Below are positions 26,389 through 34,588 of a stretch of 64,000 bases of DNA, piece by piece. The stretch's first letter is position 1. Each line of letters starts with the position of its first letter. The stretch comes from Prevotella sp. E9-3 (GTDB lineage: Bacteria; Bacteroidota; Bacteroidia; Bacteroidales; Bacteroidaceae), in the NCBI RefSeq assembly GCF_022024015.1, contig NZ_CP091786.1:1922001-1986000 (forward strand), given 5' to 3'. The position numbers and the translations under genes were made by a program. The notes beneath the pieces are model-generated. The model did not search any database. It was not told where the DNA came from and saw only the letters and a program-made list of their open reading frames with translations.

Positions 26389-28110
26389 ATGCATTTCAAA
26401 TGGAATTACGAACAGCCTACACCCGAACAACAGCAAGCAGCTAAGGAACTGGCCGAGAAAATCGGCATGAGTCCCGTTATTGGCCAACTGCTCTTCCGTC
26501 GCGGTATTAAGACCGAGTCAGCGGCCAAGCGGTTCTTCCGACCAATGCTCAACGAACTTATCGACCCGTTCCTGATGAACGATATGGACGTGGCCGTAGA
26601 TCGTTTGAACGATGCAATGGGACGCAAAGAGCGCATTATGGTTTACGGCGACTACGATGTTGACGGATGTACCGCCGTTGCACTTGTCTATAAGTTCTTA
26701 CAGCAATTCTACTCAAATATTGAGTATTATATCCCTAACCGATATGAAGAAGGCTATGGAATCAGCAAGAAAGGACTTGACTATGCTGCCCAACAAGGTG
26801 TAAAGTTGATTATTGTACTCGATTGCGGCATTAAGGCAATCGAAGAAATAGCGTATGCAAAGAGTTTAGGTATTGACTTCATCATCTGCGATCATCACGT
26901 TCCCGATGATGTACTGCCCTGTGCTGTAGCCATTCTTAACCCCAAGCGTGTTGATTCTACCTACCCCTTTAAACATCTCTGCGGCTGTGGCGTAGGTTTT
27001 AAGTTCATGCAGGCTTTTGCCAAAAACAACGGTATTCCTTTCTCACAGCTCATTCCCCTACTCGATTTCTGCGCTGTCAGCATAGCTGCCGACATTGTTC
27101 CGGTGATGGGTGAAAACAGAATCCTTGCCCTCCATGGACTCAAACAACTGAACCAGAATCCGAGTGTTGGCTTGAAAGCTATCATTGAGATATGTGGACT
27201 CACGGGTCGCGAAATCACAATGAGCGATATCATCTTTAAGATAGGTCCTCGCATCAATGCCTCTGGTCGTGTTCAAAACGGAACAGAGACCGTTGACTTG
27301 TTGGTTGAAAAGGATATTCAGAAAGCGCTGACCGAAGCCACCCATATCAATGAATACAACGAACAGCGCAAGGATATTGACAAACAAATGACTGAAGAGG
27401 CCAACCAGATTGTAGAACGTTTGGAGAGCCAGGAACACCAGTCAGCCATTGTTCTTTATGATGAAGGTTGGAAAAAAGGTGTGGTAGGTATCGTTGCCTC
27501 ACGTCTCACCGAAATCTACTTCCGCCCCACGGTAGTCTTATCTTGCCAGGATGGCATTGCCAGTGGTTCGGCCCGTAGTGTGGCTGGCTACGACATCTAT
27601 GATGCTATTAAGAGCTGTCGCGACCTACTTGAGAATTTTGGTGGTCACACCTATGCTGTAGGTTTGTCATTGCGTGTAGAGAACATTCCCGAATTCCGTC
27701 GTCGTTTTCAGGAATATGTCAGCACACACATCCACCCGGAACAGACAGAGGCATTGTTAGAGATTGAATCCACTCTTGACTTCAAGGATATTTCCAAACG
27801 ACTCCAGAACGACTTAAAGAAACTGGCCCCTCATGGTCCAGACAATCCCAAGCCCTTGTTCTGCACTCGCAATGTTTACGACTACGGCACGTCTAAAGTT
27901 GTAGGCCGCCAGCAGGAACACATTAAGTTGGAACTGGTTGATTCACAGTCGAGCAATGTGATGAACGGCATTGCATTCGGTCAAAGTGCAGCAGCACGCT
28001 ACATCAAGTCAAAATGTTCGTTCGACATTGTTTACTCTATCGAGGAGAATATCTATAAGCGTGGTGAAGTGCAACTGCAGATAGAAGACATCAAGCCCAG
28101 TGACCAGTAA
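26389..28110 (+). CDS. recJ: Single-strand-specific exonuclease RecJ
   Basis: This 573-residue enzyme degrades single-stranded DNA 5' to 3' in recombination and mismatch repair. The DHH phosphoesterase motifs are visible: YGDYDVDGCTAVAL, LDCGIKA, CDHHVPDD and the later DHHA1 part GWKKGVVGIVASRL plus FGGHTYAVGLSL. Length is typical. The recQ start overlaps its end by 11 bp, so the two repair enzymes are co-expressed. Confidence 0.96.
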   Translation: MHFKWNYEQPTPEQQQAAKELAEKIGMSPVIGQLLFRRGIKTESAAKRFFRPMLNELIDPFLMNDMDVAVDRLNDAMGRKERIMVYGDYDVDGCTAVALVYKFLQQFYSNIEYYIPNRYEEGYGISKKGLDYAAQQGVKLIIVLDCGIKAIEEIAYAKSLGIDFIICDHHVPDDVLPCAVAILNPKRVDSTYPFKHLCGCGVGFKFMQAFAKNNGIPFSQLIPLLDFCAVSIAADIVPVMGENRILALHGLKQLNQNPSVGLKAIIEICGLTGREITMSDIIFKIGPRINASGRVQNGTETVDLLVEKDIQKALTEATHINEYNEQRKDIDKQMTEEANQIVERLESQEHQSAIVLYDEGWKKGVVGIVASRLTEIYFRPTVVLSCQDGIASGSARSVAGYDIYDAIKSCRDLLENFGGHTYAVGLSLRVENIPEFRRRFQEYVSTHIHPEQTEALLEIESTLDFKDISKRLQNDLKKLAPHGPDNPKPLFCTRNVYDYGTSKVVGRQQEHIKLELVDSQSSNVMNGIAFGQSAAARYIKSKCSFDIVYSIEENIYKRGEVQLQIEDIKPSDQ

Positions 28111-30019
28111 CGACGACAATACTTCTTTAGCTCGCTACAAAGCCATTCTGAAACGTTATTGGGGATACGATGATTTTCGTGGTATCCAGCAAGACATCAT
28201 TACTTCAATTGGCGAAGGACGCGACACATTAGGCCTTATGCCTACAGGTGGTGGAAAGTCCATCACCTTTCAGGTACCGGCGTTGGCTAAAGAAGGCGTA
28301 TGTATCGTGATAACTCCCCTGATAGCCCTGATGAACGATCAGGTAGTTCACCTGCGTAATAACGGTATTCCTGCTGCTGCTATCAACTCCGACCTTCCCC
28401 AGAGCGAGATAGTACGTATTTTAGACAACACAGTGTTCGGTGCAGTCAAACTGCTTTATGTATCCCCCGAACGCCTCTCTACCGATTTTTTCCGTACAAA
28501 GCTGCGTCACATGAAGGTTAGCTTCATCTGTGTAGATGAAGCCCATTGCATTTCCCAATGGGGCTATGACTTCCGCCCCAGCTACCTTGAAATAGCCAGC
28601 ATCCGTCAGGATTTGCCTGATGTACCCATCCTTGCCCTTACAGCAACAGCCACCCCCGAGGTGATTGATGACATACAGAACAATCTTCAGTTCCACGAGA
28701 AGAATGTGTTCAGAATGAGTTTCGAGCGACGCAATCTTGCCTATATTGTACGCAATGTGCCAGACAAGATGGAACAGCTCATCCACATTCTTTCCAACAT
28801 GAAGGGTTCAGCCATTGTCTATGTCAATAGCCGCCGCCGTACAAAGGAGTGTGCAGAGCAGCTTCAAAAGGCAGGCATCAGCGCTACTTTCTATCATGCA
28901 GGTCTTGATAACGATGTAAAGCTCAGCCGACAGGAAGAATGGCAGAAAGACCATGTGCGTGTTATCGTTTCCACCAACGCCTTCGGCATGGGCATAGACA
29001 AACCCGATGTCCGACTGGTAGCTCACATTGATTGTCCAAGCAGTATTGAGGCCTATTTCCAGGAAGCTGGACGTGCAGGCCGCGATGGAAAGAAAGCCTA
29101 TGCGGTACTCATTGTCAACAATGCCGATACAGCAAAGCTTCAGAAGAAGATTATTGACACTTTTCCACCGAAGGAATATATCCGGAAAGTCTATGATTCA
29201 CTCGCCTATTTCTATCAAATAGCCGTAGGCGCTGGCTACAACACTTCCCACGAATTTCCCATCGACAGGTTCTGCCATGTCTATAAGATGTTCCCCACAC
29301 AGGTTGATGCCGCCTTGAAAATACTCGACCGAGCAGGCTATATAGAATACTCGGAAGATAAAGACAACCAGGCGCGCGTCATGTTTATCCTTGAACGCGA
29401 TGAACTTTACCGACTGAGGGGAAATACTCCCAACGAAGATGCTGTGATAGTAACTCTATTAAGAATGTATAGCGGACTGTTCAATGACTATGCATTCATT
29501 GACGAAGAGTTCATTGCCCAGAACTCAGGACTCCAAAGGTTTACTGTACGCGAATGTCTTAAATCCTTATCACAGAAGCACATAATAAGTTTCATTCCAC
29601 AAAAGCGTACACCATACATACGCTACAGGCAGCGTCGTGAAGACTCTCAATTCCTCCTGTTTCCGCCCGAGGTTTATGAAGAACTTCGCCTGCGATTTGC
29701 TGCACGAATAGCCGCTATGGTGAAGTACATCACCACAACCAACCAATGCCACTCCCAGCAGTTACTTCGTTACTTCGGAGAAACCAACACACTACCCTGT
29801 GGCCATTGCGACGTATGCCTTTCAGTAAAAAAGGAACACAGGGAAGATATCAATAAAGTCAAAACAGAAATCACCAAGTTGATGGGTGACGGCAACAAAC
29901 ACCTTGTTCACGAACTCTACAAGCTTCCATACCCCACCGAGATACTGGAAACAGCATTGCGAGAATTAGTCGATGAACAAGAAATCACCTCTTATCTACA
30001 AACTTCCAGCCCTCTTTGA
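28100..30019 (+). CDS. recQ: ATP-dependent DNA helicase RecQ
   Basis: This 639-residue superfamily 2 helicase unwinds DNA 3' to 5'. It shows the 0-motif YWGYDDFRGIQQDII, Walker A MPTGGGKSIT, DEAH in CVDEAHCISQWG and motif VI QEAGRAGRDG. The zinc cysteines (PCGHCDVC) sit unusually close to the C-terminus, after a winged helix, and there is no HRDC domain. The GTG start overlaps the recJ stop region, which indicates coupling. Its 3' end overlaps the convergent LolA-like gene by 35 bp. Confidence 0.95.
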   Translation: MTSNDDNTSLARYKAILKRYWGYDDFRGIQQDIITSIGEGRDTLGLMPTGGGKSITFQVPALAKEGVCIVITPLIALMNDQVVHLRNNGIPAAAINSDLPQSEIVRILDNTVFGAVKLLYVSPERLSTDFFRTKLRHMKVSFICVDEAHCISQWGYDFRPSYLEIASIRQDLPDVPILALTATATPEVIDDIQNNLQFHEKNVFRMSFERRNLAYIVRNVPDKMEQLIHILSNMKGSAIVYVNSRRRTKECAEQLQKAGISATFYHAGLDNDVKLSRQEEWQKDHVRVIVSTNAFGMGIDKPDVRLVAHIDCPSSIEAYFQEAGRAGRDGKKAYAVLIVNNADTAKLQKKIIDTFPPKEYIRKVYDSLAYFYQIAVGAGYNTSHEFPIDRFCHVYKMFPTQVDAALKILDRAGYIEYSEDKDNQARVMFILERDELYRLRGNTPNEDAVIVTLLRMYSGLFNDYAFIDEEFIAQNSGLQRFTVRECLKSLSQKHIISFIPQKRTPYIRYRQRREDSQFLLFPPEVYEELRLRFAARIAAMVKYITTTNQCHSQQLLRYFGETNTLPCGHCDVCLSVKKEHREDINKVKTEITKLMGDGNKHLVHELYKLPYPTEILETALRELVDEQEITSYLQTSSPL

Positions 30020-30608
30020 ACTTCTCATGCGGAAAAACAAAGAGATTGTCTGAAATGCCTCCCGACTTGAAGTCAGAAATTTGAACGGTTGTCCAGATAA
30101 ACGCCACCTTAATCCTTAATCTCTTCGGCGCATAAGACCCCTGTTCCACGAGTGCTTTCACCTCTTTAATAGTACCTTTGGCCTTTTTCTTTTGCTTCAA
30201 CGTGAGCATCAGTCCTTCCGGATCCTTAGCCACACTATAGTCAAAGTCATCAAGCGAGAACTTGAACCGTCCGCTATACTTATCTTTCTTATCAGAATTA
30301 GCCTTATGAATCTCAACAGTTCTCTTTTTCCTATAGGCCATATAGGCAGTCACGCCATCATTCCACGTATCTACGCGCTCGTCAGTAAAACGTTGCTTTT
30401 TCTCTTTGAACGAAATAGTTCCCTCAGTCTTATAAATACCTATTATATTTACTTTATAATGAAGACTTGCTCCTTGCGGACCAAACACACGTTCATAAGC
30501 TGTATTGAAAATTCTGCGTGCTTGTCGAGCATTAGGAGTTTCCTCCTGAGCGTTTGCTACTGCCAGGAATGAGAGAAAAAAGAAAAGAAAAAAAGACAAC
30601 CTTTTCAT
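29985..30608 (-). CDS. LolA-like periplasmic protein
   Basis: A 207-residue exported protein from the chosen Met of MKRLSFFLFFF, with a signal peptide cut near VANAQ. The rest is beta-rich and resembles LolA-type outer-membrane lipoprotein carriers (GTISFKEKKQRF, DDFDYSVAKDPEGLMLTLK). Such proteins ferry lipoproteins across the periplasm, but the match is by overall pattern and Bacteroidetes have several paralogues. Eleven in-frame codons upstream were left out because they precede the signal peptide. Confidence 0.65.
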   Translation of the reverse strand: MKRLSFFLFFFLSFLAVANAQEETPNARQARRIFNTAYERVFGPQGASLHYKVNIIGIYKTEGTISFKEKKQRFTDERVDTWNDGVTAYMAYRKKRTVEIHKANSDKKDKYSGRFKFSLDDFDYSVAKDPEGLMLTLKQKKKAKGTIKEVKALVEQGSYAPKRLRIKVAFIWTTVQISDFKSGGISDNLFVFPHEKFKEGWKFVDKR

Positions 30609-30652
30609 TACTACATTATATTCGGGATGATGAATACTCAAAATCTACAAGA

Positions 30653-30681
30653 ATCCCAGCCAACACCTTGTTAGCTGGGAT
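30653..30681 (-). terminator. Terminator of the rpsF-rpsR-rplI operon
   Basis: On the minus strand ATCCCAGC and GCTGGGAT form an eight-pair stem (arms 30674-30681 and 30653-30660) about 36 bp after rplI. Confidence 0.7.
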
Positions 30682-30716
30682 CCTTTATTGAAAACAGATA
30701 TGTTTTACAGTGTTAC

Positions 30717-31253
30717 TTATTCAGCTGCGGGAGCTTCTTCCTGCTCTACAACAGGAGCTTCAGCAACAGTCTCTTCTACAACGGGAGCAGCAGGAGCCTC
30801 CTCTACAGGAGCATTCTCAGCTACAACCTTTACAGGAATCTCAACGATAACTTCTTTGTGGAAGTGTACCAAAGCGGCATAGTCACCAACCTTCTTGATG
30901 TCGCGCATGGTGATGATCTTACGATCAACCTCATGACCCAACTTCTTCAGTTCTTCAGCAACGGTAGCAGTATTCACTGAACCATAGAGCTGACCGGTTG
31001 CGCTCACCTTGGCAGCTACACAGATAGCTACACCCTCGAGAGCCTTTGCGCGATCCTCTGCAGCGGCCTTCAGGGCAGCCAGCTTGTGAGCCTGCTGCTT
31101 CAGGTTCTCAGCGAGGATTTTCTTAGCTGAAGGCGAAGCAATCACGCCTTTTCCCTGAGGAATCAGGTAGTTGCGGCCATAGCCAGACTTAACATTCACG
31201 ATATCGTTCTTGAATCCCAAGCCGATAATATCTTCTTTCAGTATAATTTCCAT
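30717..31253 (-). CDS. rplI: 50S ribosomal protein L9 with acidic C-terminal tail
   Basis: This 178-residue protein contains the L9 N-domain (MEIILKEDIIGLGFKNDIV, GYGRNYLIPQGKGV), connecting helix and C-domain, which bind 23S rRNA. Typical L9 is near 148 residues; here about 35 extra residues rich in Ala, Pro, Glu and Val form a low-complexity tail. It is third in the rpsF-rpsR-rplI operon, 20 bp after rpsR. Confidence 0.97.
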   Translation of the reverse strand: MEIILKEDIIGLGFKNDIVNVKSGYGRNYLIPQGKGVIASPSAKKILAENLKQQAHKLAALKAAAEDRAKALEGVAICVAAKVSATGQLYGSVNTATVAEELKKLGHEVDRKIITMRDIKKVGDYAALVHFHKEVIVEIPVKVVAENAPVEEAPAAPVVEETVAEAPVVEQEEAPAAE

Positions 31254-31273
31254 TCTTGCGTCCTCCTTTAAGA

Positions 31274-31540
31274 TTATTTCATCAAATCGGTTACGTAAGG
31301 CAGCAGTGCAATCTGACGTGCACGCTTCACGGCCTGAGCCACACGACGCTGATACTTCAGTGAAGTACCGGTGATGCGACGAGGCAGAATCTTACCCTGC
31401 TCGTTCAGGAACTTCTTCAGGAACTCGGGATCCTTGTAGTCGATGTACTTGATACCGCTCTTCTTGAAACGGCAATACTTCTTCTTCTTGGTGTCGATAG
31501 AAGGAGCGGTGAGATAACGGATTTCTGATACTTCTGCCAT
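31274..31540 (-). CDS. rpsR: 30S ribosomal protein S18
   Basis: This 88-residue basic protein carries the S18 core ([34 protein letters not shown]) and pairs with S6 on the 30S platform. It begins 3 bp after rpsF, as usual for this operon. Confidence 0.98.
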   Translation of the reverse strand: MAEVSEIRYLTAPSIDTKKKKYCRFKKSGIKYIDYKDPEFLKKFLNEQGKILPRRITGTSLKYQRRVAQAVKRARQIALLPYVTDLMK

Positions 31541-31543
31541 GAT

Positions 31544-31891
31544 TTAAGCCTCCTCTGATTTAGTTGCATACTTCTTGCGACGCTTCTCAGCATACTCAAT
31601 AGCATACTTCTCCAGCTTCACAGTCTGGAAGCGAAGCACTTTCTCGTCACGACGGAAAGCGGTCTCCAGCGTCTTAATAACTGCAGGCTCAGCCTTGAAC
31701 TCAACCAGGAAGTAGAATCCTGAAGTTTTCTTGTCAATCTGATAAGCCAGCTTCTTCAGTCCCCAGGCCTCTTCATTCAGAATCTCAGCACCTTTATCGG
31801 CGAGCACCTTCTTGAATTTAGCGACCGTTTCCTTTGTCTGATCGTCAGACAAAACGGGAGTCAAAATGAAAACGGTTTCGTACTGATTCAT
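31544..31891 (-). CDS. rpsF: 30S ribosomal protein S6
   Basis: This 115-residue protein has the S6 pattern [36 protein letters not shown] and [11 protein letters not shown]. It binds S18 and 16S rRNA. It heads the operon from a consensus promoter 46 bp upstream; the short leader leaves no room for a large S6:S18-binding leader. Confidence 0.98.
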   Translation of the reverse strand: MNQYETVFILTPVLSDDQTKETVAKFKKVLADKGAEILNEEAWGLKKLAYQIDKKTSGFYFLVEFKAEPAVIKTLETAFRRDEKVLRFQTVKLEKYAIEYAEKRRKKYATKSEEA

Positions 31892-31937
31892 ACGTTTTGT
31901 TGTAAATTAAATAATGTTATTTTGCAAAATGCGGGTG

Positions 31938-31945
31938 CAAAGGTA
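31938..31945 (-). promoter_or_regulatory. Predicted -7 box of the rpsF operon
   Basis: The minus strand reads TACCTTTG, with a TTG at the -33 position about 20 bp further upstream (31966-31968). Confidence 0.7.
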
Positions 31946-32018
31946 CTACTTTTCTTTGAACCGTGCAAGACCTTAGTGCCAAAAAATTAATATTCGCTCG
32001 AAAAAAGCAATTAAAAAT

Positions 32019-32049
32019 TTTGCCAACCTCGAAAAAAATCTTACCTTTG
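32019..32049 (+). promoter_or_regulatory. Consensus promoter of the tRNA-Ser gene
   Basis: TTTG at 32019-32022 and TACCTTTG at 32042-32049 are separated by 19 bp, a full match to the Bacteroidetes -33/-7 consensus. The tRNA begins 29 bp downstream. Confidence 0.75.
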
Positions 32050-32078
32050 CACTGCAAAAACGGAAACGTTTGGATTTT

Positions 32079-32166
32079 GGAGAGTTGGCAGAGTGATCGA
32101 TCGCGCTGGACTCGAAATCCGGTATACCCTTTCTGGGTATCGGGGGTTTGAATCCCTCACTCTCCG
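32079..32166 (+). tRNA. tRNA-Ser (anticodon CGA)
   Basis: The 88-nt cloverleaf has acceptor arms GGAGAGT and ACTCTCC with discriminator G, and a D-arm with GTTGGC. The anticodon loop is CTCGAAA (anticodon CGA, reading UCG), a long class II variable arm (TACCC TTTCT GGGTA) typical of Ser follows, and the T-loop is GTTTGAATC. CCA is not encoded. Its last 12 bases are part of the direct repeat used for island integration; the gene stays intact at the left junction. Confidence 0.95.
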
Positions 32167-32243
32167 CACAGTCAATAGGAAGGTAAAAGCCTTCCTATTT
32201 TTTTGCTGCATCCCCCCTATATATAATATATAATAGGTGTAAC
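32155..32243 (+). repeat. Left attachment site (attL), direct repeat of 48470-48555
   Basis: The first 50 bases (32155-32204) are identical to 48470-48519, and the similarity continues to GGTGTAAC with small indels. The repeat covers the tRNA-Ser 3' end, its terminator and an AT-rich TATATAATATA segment. This is the expected footprint of tyrosine-recombinase integration into a tRNA gene. Confidence 0.92.
32174..32204 (+). terminator. Terminator of tRNA-Ser
   Basis: A ten-pair stem AATAGGAAGG / CCTTCCTATT with a six-base loop is followed by a T-run. It lies inside the direct repeat, so a second copy exists at 48489-48519. Confidence 0.9.
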
Positions 32244-32246
32244 GAC

Positions 32247-32271
32247 GTGTCAACCATACCATATTTGACAC
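32247..32271. other. Short inverted repeat just inside the left junction
   Basis: GTGTCAA at 32247-32253 and TTGACAC at 32265-32271 form a seven-pair palindrome with an 11-base spacer, between attL and the last cargo gene. It could end the cargo transcript or bind the recombinase; the sequence does not decide. Confidence 0.4.
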
Positions 32272-32332
32272 GAATATTGGGTCACATGTATTTAGGTATT
32301 ATATAATATTGTAGAAATGGGCTATGGTGAGG

Positions 32333-33799
32333 TTATGCCTTGATATATTTCTGCAATGGCGAATTAGGCTTGTCAGGGATGGTACGTTTCAATAAGCCTG
32401 CATCTACTAGTTCATTGATGAACTTCTGAATATTTTTGTTTTGATATGTGACATTAATATGATTTAATATTTCTCTGCTACTTCGTTCCACCATGCAATA
32501 TAATAAGACCTCATTTTGCTTAGCAGAAAGTATCAGAGTATCAGAGTTGGTATCAGAGTTGGTATCAGAGTTAGTATCAGAGTTACTACCAGAACTTGTG
32601 TCTAAGTTAGTGCCTAAGCTTGTGTCTATACTTGGACGCTTGAAGGTTATCCAGACGAATAGGCCATCTGTACCATATTCTGGTTCTGGCAATCCTGCTT
32701 CCTTACAAGCATCCATCATTCTCTGTACACCTGTTCCCCAGCTTTCCAAGAAGCCTGTTTTGAACAGTGCTTCTGCTATGATGGGGTTTTGAGGAAAAGA
32801 ACGATGCGACTGTTTGATGGTTTCAACAGTCAACTCGTTAGGGAAATGACCTGTGTTTTCAATTTCTACTCGGTCATCAAATACAGAAATGCCGACACTA
32901 CCACTTGGCGAATCCAGCAGTCGATGACAAAGTGCATTCGTCAATGCTTCACGCAATGCCTCTACAGGAATCTCCAATCGGTCTTCTCTACGCAGCCCCT
33001 TGATTACTCCACTTTGATTCAGATGCTTAAACAGGAAAGCCATACCTGCATCCAACAACTGATAGAAATTGCCCTTTTCCCTCATGTTGTCAATGAAGAC
33101 TTTTTTCTCAGTACCTTGGAACCGAGCCATACGTAGCAAGAACTGAGGATAGGCTGTAGGACGCTTGATGAACAATGCTGCTGCTGCATTCTTGATCTTA
33201 CCATTTTCTGTCATGGCAAATTTGTCAAGCAGTCCCCATGTACTTTCAGTCATTGCAGATGCCGGCATACGACCTCTATCAACACCGTATGCAACAGCCC
33301 CTTTGATACGATCCTCGTCCAAATCTTCCATATGGAGATTGTCAGGTGTCTGACTCTCCCAAGCGAAACGGCTAGGATTGCTACGTCTCAGTCGTTCCTC
33401 AAACATGGAACGAGGCATTAGAACCGTTGTACTCTCAACCTTATAATATGGTCTGCCGTCGTAGGTATAAGGCGCATCACCAAACTTAGCACCATCACAA
33501 TGCACTCCAATAACGCTGAATCCTGGTCGTTCGGGAATGTCGAAGAGTTGTATGGGCAGACTGATGGCTGGCTCCAACTTTGTCATCTCATGTGCTATTT
33601 CCCTTTGGGTGCTGTCAGTTACGTTCTGGCCCAATATCTTTAGGTCAGGCGTAATGCCAAAGAACAACCATCCACCATCAGTATTCAGGAATGCACATAG
33701 CGACTGCATTCCCTTAATGAGTTCCCCCGTAGTCTTTTTCAGTTCAAGCACTCGGTTCTCGTCTTTTGCTATTATCTCTTTTATTCCGTCTATATCCAT
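32333..33799 (-). CDS. AlbA/Schlafen-like and GHKL ATPase protein with SDTN-repeat hinge
   Basis: This 488-residue cytoplasmic protein has an N-terminal AlbA_2 (Schlafen-like) domain (about 10-130; ENRVLELKKTTGE, LCAFLNTDGGWLFFGI). A GHKL-type ATPase part (about 260-380) carries the N-box EALREALTNALCHR and the motif FLESWGTGVQRMMDA. A linker made of repeated Ser-Asp-Thr-Asn units (about 395-425) leads to a C-terminal winged helix. Proteins of this family are often listed as ATP-dependent regulators or Schlafen-like nucleases in defence islands. It ends the nine-gene operon, 25 bp after the 102-residue gene, and may act as regulator or effector; this is inference. Confidence 0.82.
   Translation of the reverse strand: MDIDGIKEIIAKDENRVLELKKTTGELIKGMQSLCAFLNTDGGWLFFGITPDLKILGQNVTDSTQREIAHEMTKLEPAISLPIQLFDIPERPGFSVIGVHCDGAKFGDAPYTYDGRPYYKVESTTVLMPRSMFEERLRRSNPSRFAWESQTPDNLHMEDLDEDRIKGAVAYGVDRGRMPASAMTESTWGLLDKFAMTENGKIKNAAAALFIKRPTAYPQFLLRMARFQGTEKKVFIDNMREKGNFYQLLDAGMAFLFKHLNQSGVIKGLRREDRLEIPVEALREALTNALCHRLLDSPSGSVGISVFDDRVEIENTGHFPNELTVETIKQSHRSFPQNPIIAEALFKTGFLESWGTGVQRMMDACKEAGLPEPEYGTDGLFVWITFKRPSIDTSLGTNLDTSSGSNSDTNSDTNSDTNSDTLILSAKQNEVLLYCMVERSSREILNHINVTYQNKNIQKFINELVDAGLLKRTIPDKPNSPLQKYIKA
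32530..32640 (-). repeat. 12-bp in-frame tandem repeat in the AlbA/GHKL gene
   Basis: On the minus strand AACTCTGATACC-like units repeat about four times with near identity (encoding Ser-Asp-Thr-Asn), flanked by decayed copies encoding LGTNLDTSSGSN. Copy-number change would lengthen or shorten the linker without a frameshift. Confidence 0.85.
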
Positions 33800-33824
33800 A
33801 TCTTATTAACGTATCTTTTGTCAT

Positions 33825-34133
33825 TTATGGTATTAATAACCCCTTATATTCTAAATCATGTTTCATAATTTCCTCCGTCTGACGGATGTCGAGGTCTATC
33901 TGATTTAGTCGCTTTTTCTTGTCTTCATCGGTATGCTGATTGTCTTGAAGCACACTCAGTTTCATTTTTGCCTTAACACATTCCAACCCATTATGAATGG
34001 CAGACACACTCACAGGAGCATTAGAGTTGAATAGATGCGCCCAACTTTGTCCTGCAAGCAGGTTTCCCCACTTCTCGTATTTTTGAATGTCATTTAGACA
34101 TTGATCTATTCTGCTGTCATTTATCTGTTCCAT
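33825..34133 (-). CDS. Small orphan protein of the defence operon
   Basis: I do not recognise this 102-residue protein. It is soluble, mostly helical by composition, with a charged Lys/Asp/Gln-rich C-terminal half (KKKRLNQIDLDIRQTEEI) that could form a coiled coil. It lies 11 bp after the ASCH gene and 25 bp before the AlbA/GHKL gene, on the same strand, so it is co-transcribed with the cluster. Possible roles are a small partner or regulator of a neighbouring enzyme; nothing in the sequence decides this. Codon pattern and coupling support it as real. Confidence 0.7.
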   Translation of the reverse strand: MEQINDSRIDQCLNDIQKYEKWGNLLAGQSWAHLFNSNAPVSVSAIHNGLECVKAKMKLSVLQDNQHTDEDKKKRLNQIDLDIRQTEEIMKHDLEYKGLLIP

Positions 34134-34144
34134 ATTTTACCTCT

Positions 34145-34588
34145 TTATTTAATCCTTTTTGACAATACATTAACAATATCTTCGTTTGTTACATATCTAT
34201 ATATTTGCGGAGGTTGGAAATTGGGATCAACTCTCCTCAATTCTTCCAATCCAATCGGCATTACAGATTTAATCATATCAAATTCTATGCCAATAGCTTT
34301 GTGATAGCCATCATAATAAGAGAAATAGCTCTGTTCATTAATACCCAAACGATTTGAGTAGTTTTCCCATAAACACTTAGGGGTACATTCTATTATTGTC
34401 TTTACCTTTCCAAAACCAAGTACCGCCTTAACTGGGGCAGATGCATATATGATGACATAATCCCCAGACTGGACATTAGGCTTCATCTTTCTCAGTTCAA
34501 TGTCCTTTTTACCAGAAATAAGTTTCTTTGCGTATTCTGGCTTAACTGCAATAAACAGGTATTTGCGTTTTATTTTTGTTCTTTCCAT
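34145..34588 (-). CDS. ASCH-domain protein
   Basis: This 147-residue protein has the ASCH fold pattern: KYLFIAVKPEYAKKLISGKK, DIELRKMKP, GDYVIIYASAPVKAVLGFGKV. ASCH proteins belong to the PUA superfamily and are thought to bind RNA or modified bases; one bacterial member is a ribonuclease. The start overlaps the end of the GNAT-PIN fusion gene by 19 bp, so translation is coupled. The C-terminal part of that neighbour looks like a related PUA/EVE domain, so the two may act together on the same nucleic acid. Confidence 0.85.
   Translation of the reverse strand: MERTKIKRKYLFIAVKPEYAKKLISGKKDIELRKMKPNVQSGDYVIIYASAPVKAVLGFGKVKTIIECTPKCLWENYSNRLGINEQSYFSYYDGYHKAIGIEFDMIKSVMPIGLEELRRVDPNFQPPQIYRYVTNEDIVNVLSKRIK

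Noticed and set aside
32530..32640. The 12-bp repeats as a CRISPR or regulatory array
   Set aside because: They are in-frame within a coding sequence and encode a Ser-Asp-Thr-Asn linker.
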